A stretch of 64,000 nucleotides of DNA from Streptomyces sp. CB01881 (GTDB lineage Bacteria; Actinomycetota; Actinomycetes; Streptomycetales; Streptomycetaceae). The notes under the pieces are model-generated. The model worked only from the letters and a program-made list of their open reading frames with translations, was not told where the DNA came from and did not search any database. How positions within the stretch are numbered: position 1 is the first letter of the stretch; the number at the start of each line of letters is the position of its first letter. The DNA is taken from the NCBI RefSeq assembly GCF_002953255.1, contig NZ_CP026498.1, positions 9,450,066-9,514,065 of the forward strand, read 5' to 3'. The position numbers and the translations under genes were made by a program. Of the stretch, positions 33,563-42,330 are shown piece after piece.

Positions 33563-34036
33563 CTACCAGTTGAGGTTCAGTTCAGGGCTCTCCGCCTTGT
33601 CCTTCTCGGCTCCCATGCACTTCAGGTGCAGCACCGTGCGGTAGTTGCCGCGGACGCCGCCGGCGGGCGCGTTGTAGACGACGTGACCCGACGCCGAGCG
33701 CGGGGTCTCCCACTTGCTTCCGCCGTTCGGGCCGGTGTACGAGATGTACAGCTGACACGGCGCCAACTGCATGACCGGCGTGACGTAGGCGTCGGGGTAC
33801 ACGCTCGCCCCGCTCGCGCTGATGCAGGTGCGGACGTCCAGGATGGTCCGCAGGGCGTGCGGGATGGGGCTGCTCGGGTCCTGCATGGACGCGACGAGCC
33901 GGTTGTTGGCGCACCCACCGCCGCTGCTGTTGGTCGCGGCCATCGCGGTACCCGGCATCGCCGCGACCGCTCCGGCCGACATCAGCAGCGCGGCCACCAC
34001 GTGACCGGACCTGCGTATCACCTTGCTGTTCATCAT
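33563..34036 (-). CDS. Small secreted protein of unknown function
   Basis: A protein of 157 residues. ATG at 34036 (or 34033) follows an ideal GGAGG. The N-terminus is a signal peptide (RRSGHVVAALLMSAGAVAAM, cleavage near TAMA-AT). The mature part of about 125 residues contains four cysteines, a QLYISYTGPNGGSKWETP segment and a VLHLKCMG tail, suggesting a compact disulfide-bonded beta protein. I do not recognise the family. It is monocistronic, with terminator hairpins on either side. Confidence 0.7.
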   Translation of the reverse strand: MMNSKVIRRSGHVVAALLMSAGAVAAMPGTAMAATNSSGGGCANNRLVASMQDPSSPIPHALRTILDVRTCISASGASVYPDAYVTPVMQLAPCQLYISYTGPNGGSKWETPRSASGHVVYNAPAGGVRGNYRTVLHLKCMGAEKDKAESPELNLNW

Positions 34037-34425
34037 CGGAACCTCCCATGAGTCATGAGCCATCCGGCGGAGACCCGCGAATCTCGCGGCTTCGCATGCC
34101 GCCCGCGCCGCGCCGGGGGCGCGCGGCGCGGGCGGCATAGGAAGAGCATCGCGAACGGATGTCAGGAAGTTGTCAGGTCGCCACGAAGAGCCGGCCCGTG
34201 GTACCTGGCCATCGCCGAAGCCCCCCGACGCGGCCGCTCCACCCGGACAGCGTCCGGCGCATCCGCCCCGCGCACGAGCTGAGCACGCGGAGGTCGCCGC
34301 CCGACCGGCGGCCGGGGACGGTCGGGGCAGGTCGAAGCCGGGAGAGGAGAGCGCCTCCTCCGCGGCCTGCGCTGCGCCGGCGGCGGGCAGGGTCGCGCCT
34401 TCGACGGCGGCGGGGTGACGGGTGG
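34037..34425. other. Intergenic region between the secreted-protein gene and the Pit operon
   Basis: No gene supported. It holds the strong hairpin at 34096-34138 and the promoter of the secreted-protein gene. The remainder reads as GC-rich spacer. Confidence 0.4.
34096..34138 (-). terminator. Terminator of the Pit operon
   Basis: A perfect 18-base stem (ATGCCGCCCGCGCCGCGC and its complement at 34121-34138) over a 7-base loop. It lies about 290 bases beyond the last gene of the Pit pair and upstream of the secreted-protein gene, insulating the two minus-strand units. Confidence 0.7.
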
Positions 34426-34671
34426 TCAGCTGTGGTTGACGATGACGGAGATGCCCCAGCCGATCGCCGCGAGCACCACCGCGAAGCACAGTCCGGCCAG
34501 GGTGTAGCCGACCGGCCCGGCGGTCGGCCGGTCGGCGGCGGGCTCGCCGGCCGGGGTGGGCGGGTTGAGCAGGCGCAGGCCGACGGCGAACAGCGCGGGC
34601 AGACCGGCACCGGCGAGCAGGCCGACCACGACGATCTTCCACAGCGCGTTCAGGTTGATCCAGGAGTTCAC
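34426..34671 (-). CDS. Small membrane protein accompanying the Pit transporter
   Basis: A protein of 81 residues with two hydrophobic segments (IVVVGLLAGAGLPALFAVGL and GYTLAGLCFAVVLAAIGWGI) joined by a Pro/Ala-rich loop. GTG start overlaps the Pit stop (GTGA). Similar short two-helix proteins follow pit genes in streptomycetes; they may be transporter subunits. No function is established from sequence. Confidence 0.65.
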   Translation of the reverse strand: MNSWINLNALWKIVVVGLLAGAGLPALFAVGLRLLNPPTPAGEPAADRPTAGPVGYTLAGLCFAVVLAAIGWGISVIVNHS

Positions 34672-35822
34672 GAGGCCACCTCGTCCTTGGCGGACGTCGG
34701 GACCACCGATCCCGTCCACGCGGCGTTGACGTTCTCCGGTGTCACGGCCGCGCGGCGGGAGGCGGCGAAGAAGGCGATCGAGGCCAGCACCAGCACGATG
34801 AAGATCACCACCACGCCGGTCGTCCCGCCGATCCCGTTCGCGACCCAGTAGGCGAGCGCGCCGACCACCGCGGAGGCCGGCAGGGTGAACAGCCAGGCCG
34901 TCACCAACCGGCGGGCGATGTGCCAGCGCACCTCGGCGCCCTTCTTCCCGACCCCCGATCCCACGATCGACCCGGTGGCCACGTGGGTGGTGGAGAGCGA
35001 GTAGCCGAAGTCGGTGGAGGAGAGGATCACGGCGGCCGAAGCCGACTCGCCGGCCATCCCCTGCGGCGACTCGATCTCCACCAGTCCCTTGCCCAGTGTC
35101 CGGATCACCCGCCAGCCGCCGACGTAGGTGCCCAGGGCGATCGCCAGCGCGCAGGAGGTGATCACCCAGGTCGGCGCGCTCGCCCCGGTCGGCAGGGAGC
35201 CGTTGGCGATCAGGGCCAGGGTGATGACGCCCATGGTCTTCTGGGCGTCGTTGGTGCCGTGGGCGAGCGAGACCATGGAGGCCGAGCCGACCTGGCCGAG
35301 CCGGAAGCCGTGCCTGCGCGGGCGTTCGGGCACGCCCCGGGTGAGGCGGTAGACCAGGAGGGTGCCGACCGCGGCCACCGCGCCGGCGATGAACGGCGAC
35401 AGCGCGGCGGGCACGATCACCTTGGACACCAGGCCCTGCCACTTGACGGCCGAGGCGCCCGCCGCCGCCATCGTCGCCCCGACCACCCCGCCGATCAGCG
35501 CGTGCGAGGAACTGGAGGGGATCCCGAGGAACCAGGTGGTCAGGTTCCACAGGATGCCGCCGGCCAGGCCCGCGCAGACCACCGTCAGGGTCACGTCGTG
35601 GCTGTTGACCAGTCCGCTGGCGATGGTCGCCGCGACGGCGGTCGACAGGAACGCGCCGACCAGGTTCAGCACCGCCGAGACGGCGACCGCGACCCGTGGA
35701 GGGAGAGCGCCTGTGACGATCGAGGTCGCCATCGCATTGCCGGTGTCGTGGAAGCCGTTGGTGAAGTCGAAGCCCAGCGCCGTGGCGACCACCAGCACCA
35801 GGACCGCGTCGTTGCCGCTCAC
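34668..35822 (-). CDS. pit: Inorganic phosphate transporter, Pit family
   Basis: A protein of 384 residues from GTG at 35822. The duplicated Pit signature is visible: GFDFTNGFHDTGNAMATSI near the start and SMVSLAHGTNDAQKTMGV in the second half, with about ten hydrophobic segments. Pit proteins take up metal-phosphate complexes driven by protons. PhoU-like or DUF47 regulators often adjoin pit genes but none is seen here; only the coupled small membrane protein follows. Confidence 0.88.
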   Translation of the reverse strand: MSGNDAVLVLVVATALGFDFTNGFHDTGNAMATSIVTGALPPRVAVAVSAVLNLVGAFLSTAVAATIASGLVNSHDVTLTVVCAGLAGGILWNLTTWFLGIPSSSSHALIGGVVGATMAAAGASAVKWQGLVSKVIVPAALSPFIAGAVAAVGTLLVYRLTRGVPERPRRHGFRLGQVGSASMVSLAHGTNDAQKTMGVITLALIANGSLPTGASAPTWVITSCALAIALGTYVGGWRVIRTLGKGLVEIESPQGMAGESASAAVILSSTDFGYSLSTTHVATGSIVGSGVGKKGAEVRWHIARRLVTAWLFTLPASAVVGALAYWVANGIGGTTGVVVIFIVLVLASIAFFAASRRAAVTPENVNAAWTGSVVPTSAKDEVAS

Positions 35823-36111
35823 GGGCCCGAACCTAGCCCGTGGGTCACGCAGGCCCGGGTCTGCGACGACCCGGCGCGCCGGGCGGCGAAAGGCCCGCCA
35901 TCCGATCGGACCAACACCGTGGCGGCTGGTACCGCCCCACCGGACGGAGGGGGCCGCGCGGGTGCGGCGCCTCGCCCCCCGGTCGCGGCTCTCCGACGGG
36001 CCGCCCTCCTGCGTGGCCACCCCGGAGTTCGTGGCCACCCCGAGCCGGGCCACACCTCCTGGTGCACCCCGCTGAACGCCGCCGGCCCGGGCTACCGGGT
36101 CAAGGCCCTCC

Positions 36112-36885
36112 TCAGGCCGGGTACCGGATCGAGCCCAGCGGCGGGCAGGGGACGAGCGTGGTCCCGGCGCCGGGGCGTTCGACGAAAGCCCGGGCCTCGG
36201 CGGCCTGCCGCCGCCGGGTGTCCAGCTCGTCGGCGTGCCAGGCGTCGTACCTGGCGCGGGGGTGGTCATCCCACGAGCCGTCGATGAGACTGAGGCTGGT
36301 GTTGCCGGAGCTGCGCTGGAACTCCGCCTTCACGGCGGCCTGTTGGAGCGCGGTCTGGACCGCGGCAAGATCGATGCGGGTGATCAGGACGCCGAGGGTG
36401 TTCGGTTCGCGGGTGGGCATGGGCGCCTGCGGGAGCAGGGACACCCCGGTGTCGAGGCGGCCGATGTTGTCGACGGTCGCGCTCTGGGCCTCCCTCACCG
36501 TGATCTGCATTTCCTGGTGCAGCCAGAAGAACTCGTCGAGGTCCGCCTGGGTGATGCGCATCCGCTGGTACAGGGCCCGGAAGCGGGGATCGTGGTGCAG
36601 CGGGCGTACGGGGGCGACGTGGAGCGCCACGCAGTCGTTGTAGCCGGCCGCCACCGCGGCGTCGAGGTGGAAGATCGCCTCCTCCGCCTGTCCGCGTGCG
36701 ATGGCCAGGTCGCCGAGGCCCACGTGGCCCGCGGCGACGAGCCACGTGCCCTCGGGGCCGAGCGCCGTGGCACGCGCGACGACGTCGTGGAGGCCCGCGG
36801 TGCCCACCGCGGCGGGGCCCTTGGTCAGGAACGCCACCAGCAGTTCGTGAACGCGGGCGACCAGTGAGTTGACGGTGTCGACCAT
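36112..36885 (-). CDS. Uncharacterised protein with a TPR-like middle segment
   Basis: A protein of 257 residues. ATG at 36885 has GAGGAG five bases upstream. The middle part (about 55-110), AIARGQAEEAIFHLDAAVAAG followed by HDPRFRALYQRM, resembles the terminal repeat of tetratricopeptide arrays. The rest is helical and without motifs I recognise; there is no signal peptide. Its role is unknown. It stands alone between the Pit and kinase genes. Confidence 0.55.
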   Translation of the reverse strand: MVDTVNSLVARVHELLVAFLTKGPAAVGTAGLHDVVARATALGPEGTWLVAAGHVGLGDLAIARGQAEEAIFHLDAAVAAGYNDCVALHVAPVRPLHHDPRFRALYQRMRITQADLDEFFWLHQEMQITVREAQSATVDNIGRLDTGVSLLPQAPMPTREPNTLGVLITRIDLAAVQTALQQAAVKAEFQRSSGNTSLSLIDGSWDDHPRARYDAWHADELDTRRRQAAEARAFVERPGAGTTLVPCPPLGSIRYPA

Positions 36886-37118
36886 GGATCTCCTCGGACC
36901 TCGGCGGTGAAAAGCGGAAGGGGTGTTGAGTCTCGGCAGCCCCTGTGGAGATGACGGGTGGAAAGAGTGAACGGTTCCCGCTCGTCCGCGCTGATGACGT
37001 CCCCTCACGGACGTCGCCCGGCCCCGACGGCGGGGTGCGGCTCGACGTCGCCCGCCCGTCGCGGCCTGCCACTGCCCGCTCCCCGGAGCCCTGTCGGTCG
37101 GGAGGAGGACCCCGCGCC

Positions 37119-38972
37119 TCAGCCCCTCCTCTGCAGCACCATGTACTGGTCCGGCTTGAGCAGGTCCATGCTGTAGTGGAGCGTGCCGTCCGGCTGCATC
37201 GTGACCAGGCGGTAGATCGACCGGTCGGCACCGAGGCACGTGTCACCGGGTGAGGAGCCGGTCGCCCGGGACGCGTAGGAGACCCGGCTCTCGTCGGCTT
37301 CGGTGAGCGTCCACGCGCCTTCGCACCAGGTGCCGGTCTTCGGCGTCTCGGCGCGGATCCTGCTCTTCTCCTCACTCGGCGCCGACTGGACGATCGTGAG
37401 CGTGACGGTGGTGACGTCCCCGTTGGCGGCCTTGCGCTCGCCGACCCACGTCCCGAGGAACTTCGCGGGGATGATGCCCGGCCCGGCGTCCGTGGGGGCC
37501 GCGCTGGGCGCGGGGCTGTCGTCGGCCGGATCGGAACCGTCGCCGGTCGGCTCGGGCTTCTTCGAAGCCGGGGCGGCGGACGCCGTCCTGCCCCCGGCCG
37601 GGGCGCTCTGCCCGGGGTTCGACGCGGTGGCCTTCCCGTCGTTCTCCCGTAGCCGCTCGATCAGCAGGTATCCGCCGCCCAGCAGCAGGACGACGGCCAG
37701 CACGGCCGCCAGCGCGCCGTACCCCCGCCGGTCGCGCGGCCGCGGTGGGTACGGCCCGTAGCCCGGCACCGTGGCCCCTGCCGACGGCGCCGGGACCGGC
37801 GTCGGAACCGGGGTCGGCGTGTACGGTCCGACCGGCCCGACGGGCCCTGCGGTCGGCGGGCCGAAACCCGGCGGGACCGGCGGCCCGAACCCGGGAGCCC
37901 CGGGCGCACCACCGCCCGGTACGGCCTTCGCCGCCTCGGCCGCCCGCGCCGCCCTCGCCGCCTCGGCAACCGTCCGTCCCCCGGTGGAAACCCGGGTTCC
38001 GGCCGCCGTCCGCGGAGCCGGCGCAGCAGCCCCGCCCCCCGTGGCCGTCGCCTCCCCGGACTCCCGCTCCCCCTCCAGGTCCAGCAGCTGCACGGCACTG
38101 CGCCCGACCGCCGCCGCCAGCGCCGCCGGCAGCCAGTCCCCGTGCCCCAGCCGGGCGGCGGCCGCACCGTCGCCGTCCAGCCGTTCCCGCAGCCGTCCGG
38201 GCGTCGGGCGGGCGGACGGGTCCTTGGCCAGGCAGTCACGGACGAGGGAGTGCAGCGGGCCGTCCAGCCCGGAGAGGTCGGGCTCCTCGTGCAGCACTCG
38301 GTAGAGCAGGACGGGCGCGCTCACCCCGGAGCCGAACGGCATCGTGCCCGTCGCCGCGTACGCGAGCACCGCGCCGAGCGAGAAGACGTCGCTGGCCGGC
38401 CCGGCGGGCAGCCCGTTCGCCTGCTCCGGCGACATGAAGCCCGGCGAGCCGATCACCTGGCCGGACTGGGTGAGCGCGGTGGTGGTGTCCAGTGCGCGGG
38501 CGATGCCGAAGTCGATCAGCCGCGGCCCGTCCAGGGTCAGCAGCACGTTCGACGGCTTGACGTCCCGGTGCACCAGCCCGAGGCCGTGCACATGGGTGAG
38601 CGCCTCGGCGAGGCCGACGCCGAGGGTTCGAACGGCCGGCTCGGGCAGTGGCCCGAACTCCCGTACGGCGGTGGCGAGCGCGGGTCCGGCGACGTAGCCG
38701 GTGGCCACCCAGAGGTGCCCGCCCTCGATGTCCGCGTCCAGGACCGGTGCCGTCCAGGTACCGCCGACCCTCCGGGCGGCCGCCACCTCCTGACGGAACC
38801 GGGCCCGGAACTCGGAGTCCCCGGTCAGGTCGCGACGGACCACCTTGACGGCGACGGTCCGCCCGCCCGTGGTCCGGCCGAGGTAGACCCGGCCCATCCC
38901 ACCCTCTCCGAGCTGCCGCAGCAACCGGTAGTCGCCCACCTGCCGCGGATCGTCCGCTGCCAGCGGCTCCAT
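37119..38972 (-). CDS. Membrane Ser/Thr protein kinase (PknB-type) with extracellular domain
   Basis: A protein of 617 residues from ATG at 38972 (GGGGAG nine bases upstream; a GTG two codons earlier is possible). The kinase domain has the glycine loop LGEGGMGRVYLG (21-32), catalytic Lys43, HRDVKPSN with Asp137, DFG at 154-156 and a GSPGFMSPEQ activation segment. A Pro/Gly/Ala-rich linker follows, then one membrane helix (LAAVLAVVLLLGGGYLLI) and an extracellular domain of about 120 residues with two cysteines. It probably senses an envelope signal. It is not co-transcribed with an obvious substrate. Confidence 0.88.
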   Translation of the reverse strand: MEPLAADDPRQVGDYRLLRQLGEGGMGRVYLGRTTGGRTVAVKVVRRDLTGDSEFRARFRQEVAAARRVGGTWTAPVLDADIEGGHLWVATGYVAGPALATAVREFGPLPEPAVRTLGVGLAEALTHVHGLGLVHRDVKPSNVLLTLDGPRLIDFGIARALDTTTALTQSGQVIGSPGFMSPEQANGLPAGPASDVFSLGAVLAYAATGTMPFGSGVSAPVLLYRVLHEEPDLSGLDGPLHSLVRDCLAKDPSARPTPGRLRERLDGDGAAAARLGHGDWLPAALAAAVGRSAVQLLDLEGERESGEATATGGGAAAPAPRTAAGTRVSTGGRTVAEAARAARAAEAAKAVPGGGAPGAPGFGPPVPPGFGPPTAGPVGPVGPYTPTPVPTPVPAPSAGATVPGYGPYPPRPRDRRGYGALAAVLAVVLLLGGGYLLIERLRENDGKATASNPGQSAPAGGRTASAAPASKKPEPTGDGSDPADDSPAPSAAPTDAGPGIIPAKFLGTWVGERKAANGDVTTVTLTIVQSAPSEEKSRIRAETPKTGTWCEGAWTLTEADESRVSYASRATGSSPGDTCLGADRSIYRLVTMQPDGTLHYSMDLLKPDQYMVLQRRG

Positions 38973-39334
38973 GCCCACGCTCCCCTCGACGCCCGGCGCG
39001 GCCGTTCCCGCCACACGCGTCCGGAACAGACGCTATCGGTCCGGGACCACCCGCGGGACGGGATCACGGTCACGGAATTATCGTCAGATGATCACACGGT
39101 TCACAGCCAGGCCCTGCCGACGTCATGTCAGCCCACCGTCCCCACAGCCTCCTCGCGGCCTTCCCGCGGCGTCCCCTCAGCCCCACCGCGCTGCTGTGGT
39201 TCCCCCTGGCCGTCCGGCGCCCGAGCCGGCCCGGGATCCGCTCGGGCCGCAGCTCAGGCAAGCCTTGTGGCGCGGTTGTGAAGATCGCTAGCATGCCCGG
39301 AGCGGCCTCGGGGAGCGCCGGAGAGGGGCGAACC
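38973..39334. other. Divergent promoter region between the kinase gene and the AAA-regulator remnant
   Basis: No gene supported. A GC-rich stretch with one good vegetative promoter facing right (see 39265-39294). The frame reading through 39125-39334 is an upstream extension of the AAA remnant with poor composition. Confidence 0.4.
39265..39294 (+). promoter_or_regulatory. Vegetative-type promoter for the AAA/LuxR remnant
   Basis: TTGTGG (39265-39270) and TAGCAT (39289-39294) are separated by 18 bases, a good fit to the HrdB consensus, and lie about 40 bases before the GTG start at 39335. Confidence 0.45.
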
Positions 39335-39725
39335 GTGTCAGAGCTGCCGGCGTTACCCGGGCGGGACGACGAACGCGCCGCGCTGACCCGGGCCCTGGAC
39401 GAGCTCGGTGCGGGCCGCGGCGTGGTGCTAGAACTCGCGGCCGATCCCGGCCTCGGCAAGACGAGCCTGCTCAACCTGCTCGCCCGGCTGGCCGCCGAAC
39501 GCGGTGCCACCGTCCTGCGGGCCCGGGCCGAGGGGGCCGACGCCAAGCCGTACCAGGTGTTCCGCGACGCCTGGGACCGCGACGCCCGGGCGCACGACAC
39601 CACCGGGCCCGGGCCCGGCCCCGTCTCCTGGGACACCGGCGCCGACCGCGACCTCGTCCGTGCCCTCCGGGACCACTGCGACAGCCGGCCGACCGCCCCG
39701 GTGGCGGCCCTGATGACGGGCGGCG
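39335..39725 (+). pseudogene. Truncated AAA/LuxR-family regulator (N-terminal fragment)
   Basis: Begins ELPALPGRDDERAALTRALDE and carries Walker A (AADPGLGKTSLL), the N-terminus of large ATP-binding LuxR regulators of 900 or more residues. After about 125 residues the similarity ends and the frame runs uninterrupted into the antisense strand of hypE without a sensible stop. Promoter and ribosome-binding site (GAGAGGGG) remain, so a fusion peptide may be made. The hydrogenase terminator lies just beyond, marking the joint. Confidence 0.6.
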
Positions 39726-39750
39726 CCCTGCCCGGCCGGCCCGAGGCGAA

Positions 39751-39797
39751 CCGGGCGGGGCGCCGACGGCAGCACTCGCCGTCGGCGCCCCGCCCGG
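39751..39797 (-). terminator. Terminator of the hydrogenase operon
   Basis: A perfect 20-base stem (CCGGGCGGGGCGCCGACGGC, complement at 39778-39797) over a 7-base loop lies eight bases after the hypE stop. Confidence 0.85.
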
Positions 39798-39804
39798 AAC
39801 GACG

Positions 39805-40890
39805 TCAGCAGATCCGCGGCAGCTGCTCGCCCATCGGCAGGTCGACCACCCGGGTGCCGCCGAAGCCGGTGCGGGCGACGACCATCCCGGGGTGGTCCAC
39901 GACGCACTCGCCGATCACCACCGCCTCCGCGCCCAGCGGGTGGGCACGCATCGCGGCGAGGACGGCGTCCGCCTCGCCACGCGGGACGAAGGCGACGAGC
40001 TTGCCCTCGTTGGCGATGTACATCGGGTCCAGGCCCAGGACGGCGCAGGCGTTGGCCACCGGATCCGGGACGGGGACGGCGCGTTCGCTCAGCACCACGC
40101 CCACCCCGGCCGCCATCGCGATCTCGTTGAGCGAGGCCGCCAGGCCACCCCGGGTGGGGTCGCGCAGCACGTGCAGGTCGGGAGTGGCGGCGAGCATCGC
40201 CTCGACCAGGCCGCCGAGCGCCGCACTGTCGCTGCGCACCTCGACACCGAACTCCAGGCCCTCCCGGACGCTCATGATGGCGACCCCGTGCAGCCCGATC
40301 GGCCCGCTGACGATCACCACGTCGCCGGGGACGGCCCGCTGCGGCCGGATGTCGACCCCGGCCGGCACCAGGCCGATGCCGGCCGTGTTCAGGTAGACGC
40401 CGTCCCCGTGCCCGGCCTCCACCACCTTGGTGTCCCCGGTGGCCACCTCGACCCCGGCGGTGCGGGCGGCGGCGCCGAGCGCCCGGGCGACCCGGTCCAC
40501 CACGGCCATCTCCACCCCCTCCTCCAGGATGAAGCCGCAGGACAGGTAGGCCGCCCGGGCCCCGCTCATGGCGAGGTCGTTGACCGTGCCGTTGACCGCG
40601 AGGTCGCCGATGCAGCCGCCGGGGAAGAACAGCGGCCGCACCACGTAGGAGTCGGTGGAGAAGGCGAGCCGGGCGCCGCCCAGCTCCAGTACGGCGGAGT
40701 CGCCGAGCCCCGCCAGCGCCGGGCCGCCGAACGCGGGCGCGAAGAGGTTCTCGACCAGCTCGGCGGACATCGCCCCGCCGCCCCCGTGCCCCAGCACCAC
40801 CCGGGGGTGGTCGCGCAGCGGCAGCGGGCAGCTCCAGCCGGAGAAGTCGGGCGCGGCCGAGGGTTCCACCAGCGTCTCGATGTCAGCCAA
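39805..40890 (-). CDS. hypE: Hydrogenase maturation protein HypE (carbamoyl dehydratase)
   Basis: A protein of 361 residues of PurM-like fold. ATP-site motifs are visible (LGHGGGGAMSAELV, DSYVVRPLFFPGGCIGDLAV), and it ends in PRIC: the C-terminal cysteine accepts carbamoyl from HypF and is dehydrated to thiocyanate, the source of the CN ligands of the NiFe site. It is the last gene of the operon and overlaps hypD by eight bases. Confidence 0.95.
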   Translation of the reverse strand: MADIETLVEPSAAPDFSGWSCPLPLRDHPRVVLGHGGGGAMSAELVENLFAPAFGGPALAGLGDSAVLELGGARLAFSTDSYVVRPLFFPGGCIGDLAVNGTVNDLAMSGARAAYLSCGFILEEGVEMAVVDRVARALGAAARTAGVEVATGDTKVVEAGHGDGVYLNTAGIGLVPAGVDIRPQRAVPGDVVIVSGPIGLHGVAIMSVREGLEFGVEVRSDSAALGGLVEAMLAATPDLHVLRDPTRGGLAASLNEIAMAAGVGVVLSERAVPVPDPVANACAVLGLDPMYIANEGKLVAFVPRGEADAVLAAMRAHPLGAEAVVIGECVVDHPGMVVARTGFGGTRVVDLPMGEQLPRIC

Positions 40891-42007
40891 CGGGACTCGC
40901 CTCCTGGGGCACGGCCGGCGTGCTGAGCCGCCGGTAGAGGTAGTAGGCGGCGCAGGCCCCCTCGCTGGAGACCATGGTGGCGCCGAGCGGCGTGCGCGGG
41001 GTGCAGACGGTGCCGAAGGCCTCGCACTGGTGGGGTTTCAGCAACCCCTGCAGCACCTCGCCGGCCCGGCACTCGGCCGGTTCCCTGGTGGCGATCCCCG
41101 CGACGTCGAAGCGGTGCTCGGCGTCGTGGTCCCGGTAACGGGGCGAGAGCCGCCAGCCGCTCTGCGGGATGACGCCGATGCCGCGCCAGGGGCGGTCGGT
41201 CACCTCGAAGACGTCCTCCAGCATCGCGCGGGCCGCCGGGTTGCCCTCCGGCCGGACGGCGCGCGGGTAGGCGTTGTCGACGGTGTGCTCGCCACGCTCC
41301 AACTGCCGTACGGTCCGTCGGATGCCCTCCAGGATGTCCAGCGGCTCGAAGCCGGTGACGACGATCGGCACCCGGTGGCGTTCCGCGAGCGCCGGGTACT
41401 CGGTGGTGCCCATGACGCTGCACACGTGCCCGGCGGCGAGGAAGCCCTGGACCCGGCAGTCCGGCGAGTCCATGATCGCGTCGATGGCCGGCGGCACCCG
41501 CACGTGCGAGACCAGCATGCTGAAGTTGCGCAGGCCCTGCTCCCTGGCCAGGTGGACGGCCATGGCGTTGGGCGGGGCGGTGGTCTCGAAGCCGATGCCG
41601 AAGAAGACGACCTCCCGGTCCGGGTGCTCCCGGGCGATCCGCAGGGCGTCGAGCGGCGAGTACACCACCCGGACGTCGCCGTCCTCGCCGCGGACGCGGA
41701 ACAGGTCCCGGTCGGTGCCGGGCACCCGCAGCATGTCCCCGAAGGAGCAGAAGATCACCTCCGGCCGGGCGGCGATCGCCAGCGCCCGGTCGATCACCTC
41801 CAACGGGGTGACGCAGACCGGGCAACCCGGCCCGTGGATCAACTCCACCTCCTCCGGAAGGAGTTGGTCGATGGCGTGCCGGATGATGCTGTGCGTCTGC
41901 CCGCCGCACACCTCCATCAGCGCCCACGGCCGGGTGACCGTCGCCCTGATGTCGGCGAGCAGCCCCTCGGCCAGCTCGGGGTTGCGGAACTCCTCCAGGT
42001 ACTTCAC
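40883..42007 (-). CDS. hypD: Hydrogenase maturation protein HypD (Fe-S scaffold)
   Basis: A protein of 374 residues. Conserved segments MEVCGGQTHS, HGPGCPVC, GFETTAP and the C-terminal GEVLQGLLKP...C region are all present, including the cysteines for the [4Fe-4S] cluster. With HypC it holds the iron while CN and CO are attached. ATG overlaps the hypC stop. Confidence 0.95.
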   Translation of the reverse strand: MKYLEEFRNPELAEGLLADIRATVTRPWALMEVCGGQTHSIIRHAIDQLLPEEVELIHGPGCPVCVTPLEVIDRALAIAARPEVIFCSFGDMLRVPGTDRDLFRVRGEDGDVRVVYSPLDALRIAREHPDREVVFFGIGFETTAPPNAMAVHLAREQGLRNFSMLVSHVRVPPAIDAIMDSPDCRVQGFLAAGHVCSVMGTTEYPALAERHRVPIVVTGFEPLDILEGIRRTVRQLERGEHTVDNAYPRAVRPEGNPAARAMLEDVFEVTDRPWRGIGVIPQSGWRLSPRYRDHDAEHRFDVAGIATREPAECRAGEVLQGLLKPHQCEAFGTVCTPRTPLGATMVSSEGACAAYYLYRRLSTPAVPQEASPVG

Positions 42008-42324
42008 CGTCCGGCCTCCTCGGCCCCTCGTTCCACCCCTACCGCCCCGGCTGCCCCGGCCGCCTGCGCCGCCTCCCAGGGGTCGCCGAACTCCTCCTGC
42101 AGCAGCCCGAGTTCCTCGAAGAGCCCAAGGGTCCGCCGGGCCGACTCCTCGTCCAGCCGCTGGAGGGCGAAGCCCACGTGGACGATCGCGTAGTCCCCCA
42201 CCTCAAGGTCGGGCAGGTACTCCAGGCACACGTCCTTGACCACCCCGCCGAAGTCCATGACCGCCATCCGGGTCCCGTCGCGTTCCTCGATCTCCGTCAC
42301 CCTGCCGGGCACCGCCAGACACAT
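42004..42324 (-). CDS. hypC: Hydrogenase maturation chaperone HypC
   Basis: A protein of 106 residues beginning MCLAVPGRV, where Cys2 is the iron-binding and large-subunit-contacting residue, and containing FGGVVKDVCLEYLPDLEVGDY AIVHVGFA. It is slightly long, with an Ala/Gly/Glu-rich tail. It carries the Fe(CN)2CO unit from HypD to the large-subunit precursor. The gene starts six bases after hypF ends. Confidence 0.93.
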   Translation of the reverse strand: MCLAVPGRVTEIEERDGTRMAVMDFGGVVKDVCLEYLPDLEVGDYAIVHVGFALQRLDEESARRTLGLFEELGLLQEEFGDPWEAAQAAGAAGAVGVERGAEEAGR

Positions 42325-42330
42325 CCGCTC

